This document shows, in pieces, positions 34,270 to 44,714 of a stretch of 64,000 nt of DNA. A program made the position numbers and the translations under genes. The stretch spans positions 1 to 64,000 of the forward strand of contig DASPMY010000027.1 of NCBI GenBank assembly GCA_035626815.1, given 5' to 3'. The notes under the pieces are model-generated. The model searched no databases. It had not been told where the DNA came from and saw only the letters and a list, made by a program, of their open reading frames with translations. Each line of letters opens with the position of its first letter. Positions within the stretch are counted from its first letter, which is position 1. The DNA is from Croceibacterium_A sp035626815 (GTDB lineage Bacteria > Pseudomonadota > Alphaproteobacteria > Sphingomonadales > Sphingomonadaceae).

Positions 34270-34929
34270 ATGCCCGGGCGGATGTCGACCGACCTCGCCG
34301 CCGACCTGCCGCCGCCGCAGCGACTCGCGCTGGCTTACGCGCCGGCGAGCGCCCGGCCGGCGACGCTGGCGCTGCTGGCGCTCGACGCGCGGCTCGGCGC
34401 CATCCTGCGCGCCCGGCGCGAGCCGATCGCCGCGCAGCTGCGCCTGGCCTGGTGGCGCGACATGCTCGCCCGCCCGCAAGCGGAGTGGCCGCGCGGCGAG
34501 CCCCTGCTCGAGGCCTTGCGCTGCTGGCGGCAACCGGCGTGTCTGGCCCCGCTGGCGAGCGCCTGGGAAGCGCTGCTCGGCGACGAGCTGACGCGCTCGG
34601 CCATCGTCGAGTTCGGGGACGGGCGAGGGCAGGCGTTCGCTGGCCTCGCCGGCGAGCTCGCGGCGGGCCCGGCCGAGCATGCCGCCGCCGCCGGCCGGGT
34701 GTGGGCGCTGGCGGATCTGGCCGCGAACCTGTCGGACGGCGACGAGCGCGCGCGGGTGGTCGAACATGCCCGCGGCCTGCCGCCGCCCGCGCGCCTGCCT
34801 GCCGCGCTGCGCCCGCTCGCGGTGCTGGCCGGGCTCGGCCGGGCGGCGCTCGCGCGCGGCGGGGGGCCGCTGCTCGCCGGCCCCCGCAGCACGCTTGCGG
34901 CCTTGCGGATCGGTTTCACCGGGCGCTAG
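34270..34929 (+). CDS. Squalene/phytoene synthase-like protein lacking Asp-rich motifs
   Basis: A 219-residue protein resembling squalene/phytoene synthase family members through ALLALDARLGAILRARREPIAAQLRLAWWRD, equivalent to the family's RL-WWR block. The two Asp-rich metal motifs of true prenyl synthases (DxxxD) are not visible, and the protein is shorter than the roughly 280 residues of enzymes. It may belong to the NDUFAF6-like non-catalytic branch. Start ATG 34270 or 34282. It is divergent from the Tad-like cluster. Confidence 0.7.
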   Translation: MPGRMSTDLAADLPPPQRLALAYAPASARPATLALLALDARLGAILRARREPIAAQLRLAWWRDMLARPQAEWPRGEPLLEALRCWRQPACLAPLASAWEALLGDELTRSAIVEFGDGRGQAFAGLAGELAAGPAEHAAAAGRVWALADLAANLSDGDERARVVEHARGLPPPARLPAALRPLAVLAGLGRAALARGGGPLLAGPRSTLAALRIGFTGR

Positions 34930-34964
34930 CGTAAGCCGCGACGCGACAAGGGAGGACGACAGCC

Positions 34965-35420
34965 GTGAACCGGATGGTGCTGGGCGCTTTCGTCAGCTTG
35001 CTGCTGGTCGCCGTCGGGCTGTTCTGGCTGCAGGGCCGGGCCGAGGTCGAGCGCGGCGCGCCGCCGCCGGCCGCACCGCCCGCCGCCGCTCCGACGGGCC
35101 TGCCGAGCGCCGACGTCGACGGCTTGCGGGGCCCCGCGCCGCCCGAAGCGACCGAGTTGACCCGCGAGCAGCAGCGCTTCTTCCGCTACGACCGCGATCG
35201 CGACCAGCGCATCACCCGCAGCGAGATGCTGTCGACCCGGACCGACGCCTTCCGCAAGCTCGACAAGGACGGCAACAACCTGCTGACTTTCGAGGAATGG
35301 GCGGTGACCACCGCCGAGCGCTTCGACAGCGCCGATGCCGACGGTGACCGCGAGCTGACGCCGAAGGAGTTCGCCACCACCGCGCCGCGGCCGAGCCGGA
35401 CGCCGCGGTGCAATTGCTGA
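34965..35420 (+). CDS. Membrane-anchored EF-hand calcium-binding protein
   Basis: A 151-residue protein with an N-terminal signal or anchor (LGAFVSLLLVAVGLFWL), a Pro/Ala linker (about 30-50) and three EF-hand loops. These are DRDRDQRITRSE, DKDGNNLLTFEE and DADGDRELTPKE, each with acidic residues at positions 1, 3, 5 and 12 or near equivalents. It is probably periplasmic or lipid-side calcium binding. Start GTG 34965 with GGGAGGA upstream. The C-terminus ends CNC. A repeat follows at once. Confidence 0.85.
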   Translation: MNRMVLGAFVSLLLVAVGLFWLQGRAEVERGAPPPAAPPAAAPTGLPSADVDGLRGPAPPEATELTREQQRFFRYDRDRDQRITRSEMLSTRTDAFRKLDKDGNNLLTFEEWAVTTAERFDSADADGDRELTPKEFATTAPRPSRTPRCNC

Positions 35421-35432
35421 TCGTTGCGCGAG

Positions 35433-35532
35433 CGTGTCTCGACTACGGCACCTCGGCTTCGCTCGGTGCCTGCGCTCGACACGAACGGGGTTCAGGAGAA
35501 TCTCCGTTCGGGTCGAGCGCAGTCGAGACACG
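35433..35532. repeat. Palindromic repeat overlapping the trmFO 3' end
   Basis: Outer arms CGTGTCTCGACT (35433-35444) and AGTCGAGACACG (35521-35532) are perfectly inverted. Inside lie a hairpin GGCACC...GGTGCC and a longer stem GCGCTCGACACGAACGG with CCGTTCGGGTCGAGCGC. It replaces the end of trmFO, so its minus strand is translated. Confidence 0.85.
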
Positions 35533-36867
35533 GTTGCGCGCGCTTGACCACGCCCCGAAATCGGCCTTGGCGCGCTCGGTATAGGCTTCCTTGCGCTGCT
35601 TCTTCTTCACTTCGGGCAGCGGCGGGAACAGCCCGAAGTTGACGTTCATCGGCTGGTAGCTGTCCGCCTCCGCGTCGCCGGTGATGTGCGCCAGCAGCGC
35701 GCCCATCGCGGTGGTGCGGGGCGGGGGCGACCACTCGCCGCCCGACAGCTCGGCGGCGGCCATCATCCCCGCCAGCAAGCCCACCGCTGAGCTTTCGACG
35801 TAGCCTTCGCAGCCGGTGATCTGGCCGGCGAAGCGGATGTGCGGCGCGCTTTTCAGGCGCAGCTGCCGGTCGAGCAGCGTGGGCGAGTTGAGGAAGGTGT
35901 TGCGGTGCAGACCGCCGAGCCGGGCGAACTCGGCGTTCTCGAGCCCGGGAATGGTGCGGAAGAGCCGCACCTGCTCGGCGTGCTTGAGCTTGGTCTGGAA
36001 GCCGACCATGTTCCACAGCGTGCCGAGCTTGTTGTCCTGGCGCAGCTGGACGACCGCGTAAGGCCAGCGGCCGTTGGGATGCTCGGGCGTCGCCCAATGC
36101 GGATTGTCGAGCCCGACCGGCTTCATCGGCCCGTAGCGCAAGGTGTCGACCCCGCGCTCGGCCATCACCTCGATCGGCATGCAGCCCTCGAAATAGGGGG
36201 TGTCGGCTTCCCACTCCTTGAAGCTGGTCTTCTCCCCGTCGAGCAGGCCCTGGTGGAAGGCGAGATACTGCTCCTTGTCCATCGGGCAGTTGATGTAATC
36301 CTTGCCGCCTTTGTCCCACCGGGCCGCCATCCAGCACACATCCATGTCGATGCTGTCGCGGTGCACGATCGGCGCGATGGCGTCGAAGAAGGCGAGGCTG
36401 TCGGCGCCGGTCGCGCGGCCGATACTGTCGGCCAGCGAGGCGGCGGTGAGCGGGCCGGTGGCGACGATGGTCAGTCCGCTCTCCGGCAGCGCGTCGACCG
36501 TCTCGCGCACGATCTCGATGGCGGGGTGAGCCTCGAGCGCGCGCTGCACCTCGCGGCTGAACGCGTCGCGGTCGACCGCCATCGCCGAGCCGGCCGGCAC
36601 CCGCGCCGCCTCGCCGGCGCGCATCACCAGCGAATCCAGCCGCCGCATCTCGTGATGCAGCAGGCCGACGGCGTTGTGCGCGTGATCGTCGGAGCGGAAG
36701 CTGTTCGAGCAGACCAGCTCGGCGAGCCCCTCGGTCTGGTGCGCGGGGGTCGAGCCGCCGCCGCCGCGCATCTCCGACAGCCGCACCTTCACGCCGCGCC
36801 GGGCGAGCTGCCACGCCGCCTCGCTGCCGGCCAACCCACCGCCGATGATGTGGACGTCATGCGCCAT
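35443..36867 (-). CDS. trmFO: tRNA m5U54 methyltransferase TrmFO (folate/FAD-dependent)
   Basis: A 474-residue flavoprotein forming 5-methyluridine at position 54 of tRNA with methylene-tetrahydrofolate. The FAD motif is VHIIGGGLAGSEAAW. A conserved cysteine lies in ELVCSNSFRSDD, then INCPMDKEQY and SPTLLDRQLRLK. ATG at 36867 was chosen as the flavin fold starts at once. The normal family end lies near ERAKADFGAW. The following 30 residues are encoded by a palindromic repeat (35433-35532) that supplies a new stop, probably a harmless tail. Confidence 0.94.
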   Translation of the reverse strand: MAHDVHIIGGGLAGSEAAWQLARRGVKVRLSEMRGGGGSTPAHQTEGLAELVCSNSFRSDDHAHNAVGLLHHEMRRLDSLVMRAGEAARVPAGSAMAVDRDAFSREVQRALEAHPAIEIVRETVDALPESGLTIVATGPLTAASLADSIGRATGADSLAFFDAIAPIVHRDSIDMDVCWMAARWDKGGKDYINCPMDKEQYLAFHQGLLDGEKTSFKEWEADTPYFEGCMPIEVMAERGVDTLRYGPMKPVGLDNPHWATPEHPNGRWPYAVVQLRQDNKLGTLWNMVGFQTKLKHAEQVRLFRTIPGLENAEFARLGGLHRNTFLNSPTLLDRQLRLKSAPHIRFAGQITGCEGYVESSAVGLLAGMMAAAELSGGEWSPPPRTTAMGALLAHITGDAEADSYQPMNVNFGLFPPLPEVKKKQRKEAYTERAKADFGAWSSARNRVSTALDPNGDSPEPRSCRAQAPSEAEVP

Positions 36868-36911
36868 GCCGGTGCGCTTGCTCCGGACGCCCCGAGGCGT
36901 CAAGGAAAGCC

Positions 36912-37598
36912 ATGCCCAGGCGCGCCCTTGCCGAGAAACGCCCGCTCTTGCTCGCCAGCATCGCCGCCGCGCTGGGGTTCTATTACTTGCGCTGGGGGCC
37001 GTGGCCCGAGCTGTACCTGATCCCGCTGAAGGGCGCTGCGGTCGGCCTTCTGGCGATCTACTTGTGGCAGCGCCATGCGAGCCCCGACGCGCGGCTGCTG
37101 GCGTGGGCGTTCGGCGCCGCCGCGCTCGGCGACATGGCGCTCGAGATCGCGACCGACCGGCTGGTGGGCGGGCTGCTGTTCTTCGCCTATCACGTGATGG
37201 CGATGGGGGCTTACTTGCGCAACCGCCGCCCTCGACTGACGCCGAGCCAGAAGTGGGCGGTCTCGGCGATGCTGCTGCTGACGCCGGTGATCGCCTGGTT
37301 CATGCCCGCCGACCGCGGCCAGGCCGCCAACGTCGCGCTCTACGCGCTGGCGCTGGGGGCAATGGCCGCGAGCGCCTGGGCGAGCGTGTTCCCGCGCTAC
37401 CGCGTCGGCGCCGGGGCGGTGCTGTTCCTGCTGTCGGACCTGCTGCTGTTCGCCGAGATGGGGCCGCTGCAGGGCCACATCGTGCCGCAGATCCTGGTCT
37501 GGCCGGTCTATTACCTCGGCCAACTGCTGATCGCCACCGGGGTCGCGCAGACCTTGCGCAAGCGCGACCCCGAGTTGCGTATCGTGGCCAACGACTAG
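36912..37598 (+). CDS. YhhN-family membrane protein (lysoplasmalogenase-like)
   Basis: A 228-residue polytopic membrane protein with about eight hydrophobic helices. Family features are YLIPLKGAAVGLLAIY, FGAAALGDMALEI and FLLSDLLLFA (the aspartates in GD and SD are conserved in TMEM86/YhhN). Eukaryotic TMEM86B hydrolyses lysoplasmalogen; the bacterial role is less clear. It is divergent from trmFO by 44 nt and overlaps the convergent MerR gene by 4 nt. Confidence 0.85.
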   Translation: MPRRALAEKRPLLLASIAAALGFYYLRWGPWPELYLIPLKGAAVGLLAIYLWQRHASPDARLLAWAFGAAALGDMALEIATDRLVGGLLFFAYHVMAMGAYLRNRRPRLTPSQKWAVSAMLLLTPVIAWFMPADRGQAANVALYALALGAMAASAWASVFPRYRVGAGAVLFLLSDLLLFAEMGPLQGHIVPQILVWPVYYLGQLLIATGVAQTLRKRDPELRIVAND

Positions 37599-38362
37599 GC
37601 GCGCGCGGCGTAAGCCTTCATCGCCGCCGTCAGCCAGGCGGTGAAGCCCTCGCCGCGCGCTTCGTAGCGGGCGCGGAAGTCGGGGTGGGCCAAGTAGAGA
37701 TCGGCAAGCCCGCCGTAACCCTCCCGAGGGCACTCACGGCCCCACATCGTGCCGACCCAGGCGCGATGACGTTCGAGCGCCAGCTCGACGCCGGCCGCAT
37801 CCGCAGCAGTGCCGGCGCGAAAGCACTCGACCAGCGCGTCCTCCGCCGCGGCGCACTCGGCCATCGCCGCGGCCATGCCTTGCGGGCCCATCTTGCCGAC
37901 GGCGGCTTGCGACTGCGCGATCCGGTGACGCATCGCATCGCCATAGTTATCGACCAGCCAGTCCTCGTATTCGGCCTGCTTTTCCGGCGCGAAGCCGTGA
38001 TACAAATCCTTGTCCTTCATCGCGCCTGCTCCATTCAGCTCCGCGATCGTGCGGTCGATCGTGGTGAGGAGCCGGCGAGAGCGCCCGATCCGTTCGGCCA
38101 GCAGTGCGCGGTGCTCCGAAAGAATCGCCACCCGATCGCGTCCTTCGCGCGCGAGCAGCTTGGCGATCTCCTGCAGCGGCACGCCCAGCTCGCGATGGAA
38201 CAGGATGTCCTGCAGGCGCAGCAGCTCGTCGCGCCCGTAGTAGCGATAGCGGTTCTCGCCGACGAACGACGGCTTGAGCAGCCCGATCTCGTCGTAGTGA
38301 TGCAGCGTGCGCACCGAGACTCCGGAGAGCCGGGCCAGCTGCTTGACGGTGTAGGTTGCCAT
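37595..38362 (-). CDS. MerR-family regulator with TipAS ligand domain
   Basis: A 255-residue regulator. The MerR winged helix at residues 1-70 includes YTVKQLARLSGVSVRTLHHYDEIGLLKPS and RYYGRDELLRLQDILFHRELG. A dimerising coiled coil follows (about 75-110). The TipAS domain spans about 115-255 (KDLYHGFAPEKQAEYEDW, ending AMKAYAARA). TipAS domains bind amphipathic drugs or peptides, so a drug-sensing role is plausible. A MerR-type promoter with a 19-nt spacer lies directly upstream, implying autoactivation. It is divergent from the AbrB-Doc module. Confidence 0.9.
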   Translation of the reverse strand: MATYTVKQLARLSGVSVRTLHHYDEIGLLKPSFVGENRYRYYGRDELLRLQDILFHRELGVPLQEIAKLLAREGRDRVAILSEHRALLAERIGRSRRLLTTIDRTIAELNGAGAMKDKDLYHGFAPEKQAEYEDWLVDNYGDAMRHRIAQSQAAVGKMGPQGMAAAMAECAAAEDALVECFRAGTAADAAGVELALERHRAWVGTMWGRECPREGYGGLADLYLAHPDFRARYEARGEGFTAWLTAAMKAYAARA

Positions 38363-38388
38363 GGTCGTCGTCCTTCCGCGAGGACGGC

Positions 38389-38419
38389 TGATAGTCCCTC
38401 ACGCAGCGTGAGGGTCAAG
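38389..38419 (-). promoter_or_regulatory. MerR-type promoter and operator of the TipAS regulator
   Basis: On the minus strand TTGACC (38414-38419) and TATCAG (38389-38394) are 19 nt apart. The spacer holds the palindrome CCCTCACGC-A-GCGTGAGGG (38397-38415). An overlong spacer filled by a palindrome is the signature of promoters activated by MerR-family DNA twisting. Confidence 0.85.
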
Positions 38420-38423
38420 GGGT

Positions 38424-38451
38424 TGAAATTATCGGAACAGCAGTTATAACA
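38424..38451 (+). promoter_or_regulatory. Promoter of the AbrB-Doc module, predicted leaderless
   Basis: TTGAAA (38424-38429) and TATAAC (38446-38451) are 16 nt apart. The -10 ends 5 nt before the ATG at 38457, so transcription should begin at the start codon. No ribosome site is present. The box lies in a short symmetric GTTATAAC, a possible operator. It is back to back with the MerR-type promoter, 4 nt apart. Confidence 0.7.
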
Positions 38452-38456
38452 CCCGT

Positions 38457-38684
38457 ATGAACAAAGCCAAGCTCATCAAGGTCGGCAACTCGACCGGCAT
38501 CATCCTTCCGAAGGAAGTGCTGGCCAGGCTCCGGGCCGAGCTGGGCGACGAGCTGCACCTGGTCGAGCGGCCCAACGGCGAGTACACGATCGGCAAGTAC
38601 GATCCCGAATTCGCCCGCGCGATGGAGCTCGCCGAGGAGATCATGCACGAGGATCGCGATATCCTTCGCGTCCTCGCCAAATGA
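38457..38684 (+). CDS. AbrB/MazE-type antitoxin
   Basis: A 75-residue protein with a SpoVT/AbrB swapped-hairpin domain at the N-terminus: AKLIKVGNSTGIILPKEVL and LGDELHLVERPNGEYTIG. A short acidic C-terminal helix (ARAMELAEEIMHEDRDIL) suits toxin binding. The 4-nt overlap (ATGA) with the Doc toxin gene indicates coupled translation. The message is probably leaderless. Confidence 0.9.
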   Translation: MNKAKLIKVGNSTGIILPKEVLARLRAELGDELHLVERPNGEYTIGKYDPEFARAMELAEEIMHEDRDILRVLAK

Positions 38685-39057
38685 GCGAGATCGCCTGGGT
38701 TACCCTCGAGTACGCCGAAGCCGTCCATGACCGCCAGTTGGCCGAGCACGGTGGTGGCGCGGGAACCCGAGACAGAGGTCTGCTCGAAAGCGCCTTGGCC
38801 CGGCCGCAGAACCTGCTTCATTACGGCGCGCCGGATCTTGCCGCGCTGGCGGCGGCCTATGCCTTCGGCATCGCTAGGAACCATCCCTTCGTCGACGGGA
38901 ACAAGCGCACCGCATGGGTCGCTGCCCGCCTGTTTCTGCGGCTGAACGGTGCCGAGCTGGTCTTCGACAAGGCGGAGGCCACGGTGATGATGCAACAGCT
39001 CGCGGCCGGCGACCTTGCCGAGGAGGAAGTCGCCGCCTGGTTCCGCGAGCGGCTCGG

Positions 39058-39061
<4 letters not shown>
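38681..39061 (+). CDS. Doc/Fic-family toxin
   Basis: A 126-residue death-on-curing toxin, the same length as phage P1 Doc. The Fic motif reads HPFVDGNKRTA. Lysine replaces the second glycine of AMP-transferring Fic proteins, the signature of Doc, which phosphorylates EF-Tu and stops translation. DRGLLESALARPQ and YAFGIARNHPF are also typical. It is preceded by an AbrB-type antitoxin and not Phd. Convergent with gyrA, overlapping by 4 nt at the stops. Confidence 0.92.
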
Positions 39062-41838
<2,777 letters not shown>

Positions 41839-41916
41839 TGGCGCGGTTAACCCGTCTGATCGTCGTTTCGTCTTGTCGCAAATGCCCTAGGCCATCCCCT
41901 GTCGGCAGGCCAGCGT

Positions 41917-41951
41917 AAGGGCCGCAAGGCAGGGCGCGAGCGGCCCTTTTT
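41917..41951 (+). terminator. Terminator-like hairpin with T5, upstream of the TPR gene
   Basis: AAGGGCCGC (41917-41925) pairs with GCGGCCCTT (41940-41948), and T residues run to 41951. It is oriented on the plus strand between divergent gyrA and the TPR gene, where no plus-strand gene ends. It may end a small RNA or act as an attenuator for the TPR gene. The rest of 41839-42134 shows no coding frame. Confidence 0.55.
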
Positions 41952-42134
41952 CCACCGTTCAAGCCGCCTGCTCGGCGGCCCGGATGAACGGCGGGCGCGG
42001 CCATGGTTAAATCGGCATTCAGGGCCGGATTACTAGGACCGAATTGCAATTTTCCGCGTTTCTCCTAAGGACCGCGGCCGAACACGAACCGGCCCCCGGA
42101 ATGGGGCGCTACCCCAACAGGAGAGTCCCGAAAG

Positions 42135-43412
42135 ATGCTTCGCATGTCCTTTTCCGCGCGCCGCCAGTCCCTGCGGGGGCTGGGTTCCGCCGTCGCCATG
42201 GCCGTCGCCCTGGCGGGCGGCTCGGTGATCGGCGCCGCGGCCACCGGCAGCGCCGCGATGGCGCAGGAGCAGCCGGACCTGACCCCCTCGCGCGAATTCA
42301 ACAAGGTCTACCAGCCGGTGGCCGACATCGCCTACGCGACGGCCGGCGACTTCGCCGCGGCCAAGGCGCAGCTCCCGGCGCTGCTGGCCGCGGCGCAGAC
42401 CGCCGACGACCGCTACCTGACCGGCAGCGCGAGCTACGTCCTCGGGCTCAAGCTGCGGGACCGCGCGCTGCAGCTCCAGGGCATGGAGCTGATGCTGCAG
42501 AGCGGCAAGGCGACCCGGGTCGCCGCGGCCGAGCTCAGCTACCACCTCGGCGAAGCCGCGTACGACGCCCAGCAGTGGGCCAAGGCGCGCCAGCTGCTGC
42601 AGGCGGCGCGGACGGGCGGCTACACCGCCGGCAACGCCGAAGGGCTCACCGCCGAATCCTATTTCAAGGAAGGCCAGTTCCAGCCCGGCATCGCCTATCT
42701 CGAAGGCCTCGTGCAGCAGCGCGCCGCCGCCGGCCAGGAAGTCCCGGAGGTCTGGCTCAGGCGCGCCTTGCAGGTGGCGCTCGACCAGCAGATGTCCGAG
42801 GAGGCCAACCGCCTGTCGGCGCTGCTCGTCAGGCACAGCCCGACCGAGCGGAACTGGCGCGACGCGATCACGGTCATCGCCCAGGTCAACACGCTCGAGC
42901 CCAAGGCCCAGCTCGACCTGCTGCGGCTGATGGCGCTGACCGACGCGCTGTCCGACCGGCGCGCCTACGAGCGCTACATCGAAGCGGCCGATCCGCGGGT
43001 GAACGCCAGCGAGGTGTCGCGCGTGCTGGCCGCCGGCCTCAGCGCCGGCGTGTTCGCCAGCGGCGACGAATACTACGCCGACGTCAAGCGCATCGTCGAC
43101 GAGCGCATGGCGGAGGAGCGGAGCGACGCCTCGGCTTATGCCGCCGAAGCCCGCGGAGCCGCCAACGGCCGCGCCGCGCGCAACGCCGGCGAGGTCTACC
43201 TGGCGCTCGAATCGTTCGGCGAGGCCGAGGAGATGTTCAAGCTGGCGCTGGAAAAGGGCGGGATCGACCGCGACGAGGTGCTCACCCGCCTCGGCATCGC
43301 CCAGGTCCGCCAGAACAAGCTGGCCGACGCGCGCGCCACGTTCGAGCAGGTGTCGGGGGCCCGCGCTGCCGTCGCCCGGATGTGGAGCGCCTACGTCAGC
43401 AGCCGCGCCTAG
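42135..43412 (+). CDS. Secreted TPR-repeat protein
   Basis: A 425-residue protein with a long signal peptide (about 1-43, ending SAAMAQ) and helical repeats throughout: GDFAAAKAQLPALLAAAQ, LSYHLGEAAYDAQQWAKARQLLQAA, ALESFGEAEEMFKLALEKG and RLGIAQVRQNKLADARATF fit tetratricopeptide or Sel1-like hairpins. It probably acts as a periplasmic scaffold; the partner is unknown. AGGAGAG precedes the ATG at 42135; ATG 42144 is an alternative. It ends before a bidirectional terminator. Confidence 0.82.
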   Translation: MLRMSFSARRQSLRGLGSAVAMAVALAGGSVIGAAATGSAAMAQEQPDLTPSREFNKVYQPVADIAYATAGDFAAAKAQLPALLAAAQTADDRYLTGSASYVLGLKLRDRALQLQGMELMLQSGKATRVAAAELSYHLGEAAYDAQQWAKARQLLQAARTGGYTAGNAEGLTAESYFKEGQFQPGIAYLEGLVQQRAAAGQEVPEVWLRRALQVALDQQMSEEANRLSALLVRHSPTERNWRDAITVIAQVNTLEPKAQLDLLRLMALTDALSDRRAYERYIEAADPRVNASEVSRVLAAGLSAGVFASGDEYYADVKRIVDERMAEERSDASAYAAEARGAANGRAARNAGEVYLALESFGEAEEMFKLALEKGGIDRDEVLTRLGIAQVRQNKLADARATFEQVSGARAAVARMWSAYVSSRA

Positions 43413-43442
43413 CGACCGGCTTCATCACGCAGCGGCGTGACG

Positions 43443-43476
43443 AGCGGCGCGGGAGGCTTGTGCCTTCCGCGCCGCT
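43443..43476. terminator. Bidirectional terminator between the TPR gene and ychF
   Basis: AGCGGCGCGGGAGGC (43443-43457) pairs with GCCTTCCGCGCCGCT (43462-43476) with one G-T pair and a 4-nt loop. It lies between convergent stops and can serve both sides. T-tracts are short. Confidence 0.65.
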
Positions 43477-43482
43477 TTCGCG

Positions 43483-44583
43483 TCACACGTTGAACTTGAA
43501 CAGCATCACGTCGCCGTCCTGGACCAGGTAGTCCTTGCCTTCCTGGCGCAGCTTGCCGGCCCCGCGCGCGCCCGCCTCGCCGCCGAGCGCGACGTAGTCG
43601 TCGAAGGCGATCGTCTCGGCGCGGATGAAGCCGCGCTCGAAATCGGTGTGGATTTCGCCGGCCGCCTGCGGTGCCCGCGCGCCGGCGTGGAACGTCCACG
43701 CGCGCGCCTCCTTGGGGCCGGCGGTGAAGAAGGTCTGCAGCCCGAGCAGCCGGTAGCCGGCCTGGATCACGCGCGCGAGGCCCGTTTCGGACAGTCCCAG
43801 CTCGGCGAGGTACTGCGTGCGTTCGCCGGGCTCCATCGCCACCAGCTCGGCTTCGATCGCCGCCGAGACCACGACCGCCTGGGCGCCTTCCGCGCGCGCC
43901 TTGGCGAACACCTGCTCGCTCAGCGCGTTGCCGCTGGCGGCGTCCTCCTCGGCCACATTGCAGACGTACAGCACCGGCTTGGCGGTGAGCAGCTGCGCCT
44001 GCGCGAACACGCGCGCCTCGTCGTCGCCCTTCGGCTCGGTCAGCCGCGCCGGCTTGCCCTCGCGCAGCAGCTCGAGCGCCTGGCCGAGCACGCTCGCGGC
44101 GACCTTCGCGTCCTTGTCGCCGCCGGTGGCGCGCTTCTGCGCCGCCGGCACGCGCTTCTCGAGGCTCTCCAGGTCGGCCAGCATCAGCTCGGTCTCGACC
44201 ACTTCGGCGTCGGCGATCGGATCGACCTTGTTGGCGACATGCTGGATGTCGTCGTCCTCGAAGCAGCGCAGCACGTGGACGATCGCATCGACCTCGCGGA
44301 TGTTGCCGAGGAACTGGTTGCCGAGCCCTTCGCCCTGGCTGGCGCCTTTGACCAGCCCGGCGATGTCGACGAAGGCGAGCTGGGTCGGCACGACCTTGGC
44401 CGACCTGGCGATCGCCGCGATCCGCTCGAGCCGCTCGTCGGGCACGGCGACCTGGCCGACGTTGGGCTCGATCGTGCAGAACGGATAATTGGCGGCCTGC
44501 GCCGCCTGCGTCTCGGTCAAGGCGTTGAACAGGGTCGACTTGCCGACGTTCGGCAGGCCGACGATCCCGCAGCGGAAACCCAT
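43483..44583 (-). CDS. ychF: Redox-regulated ATPase YchF (OLA1 family)
   Basis: A 366-residue Obg-like P-loop protein that binds ATP rather than GTP and associates with ribosomes. The P-loop is GLPNVGKSTLF and the switch regions include DIAGLVKGASQGEGLGNQFL. In place of NKxD it has CNVAEED, as in YchF. The C-terminal TGS domain ends VQDGDVMLFKFNV. The ATG at 44583 was chosen with GGAGC upstream. The longer frame would add a non-homologous N-terminus. Confidence 0.96.
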   Translation of the reverse strand: MGFRCGIVGLPNVGKSTLFNALTETQAAQAANYPFCTIEPNVGQVAVPDERLERIAAIARSAKVVPTQLAFVDIAGLVKGASQGEGLGNQFLGNIREVDAIVHVLRCFEDDDIQHVANKVDPIADAEVVETELMLADLESLEKRVPAAQKRATGGDKDAKVAASVLGQALELLREGKPARLTEPKGDDEARVFAQAQLLTAKPVLYVCNVAEEDAASGNALSEQVFAKARAEGAQAVVVSAAIEAELVAMEPGERTQYLAELGLSETGLARVIQAGYRLLGLQTFFTAGPKEARAWTFHAGARAPQAAGEIHTDFERGFIRAETIAFDDYVALGGEAGARGAGKLRQEGKDYLVQDGDVMLFKFNV

Positions 44584-44714
44584 CGAAAGCTCCGGAAATG
44601 GTGACAGGCCGCGGCCCCTAGCCGAGCGCGCCGCGGTTGGCCAGTGCGGGGCCGCGAGTTCCGGATTGCACGATCCGGCACGCGCGCTAACTTGCCGTCG
44701 AGGGGGAGCTAGCC

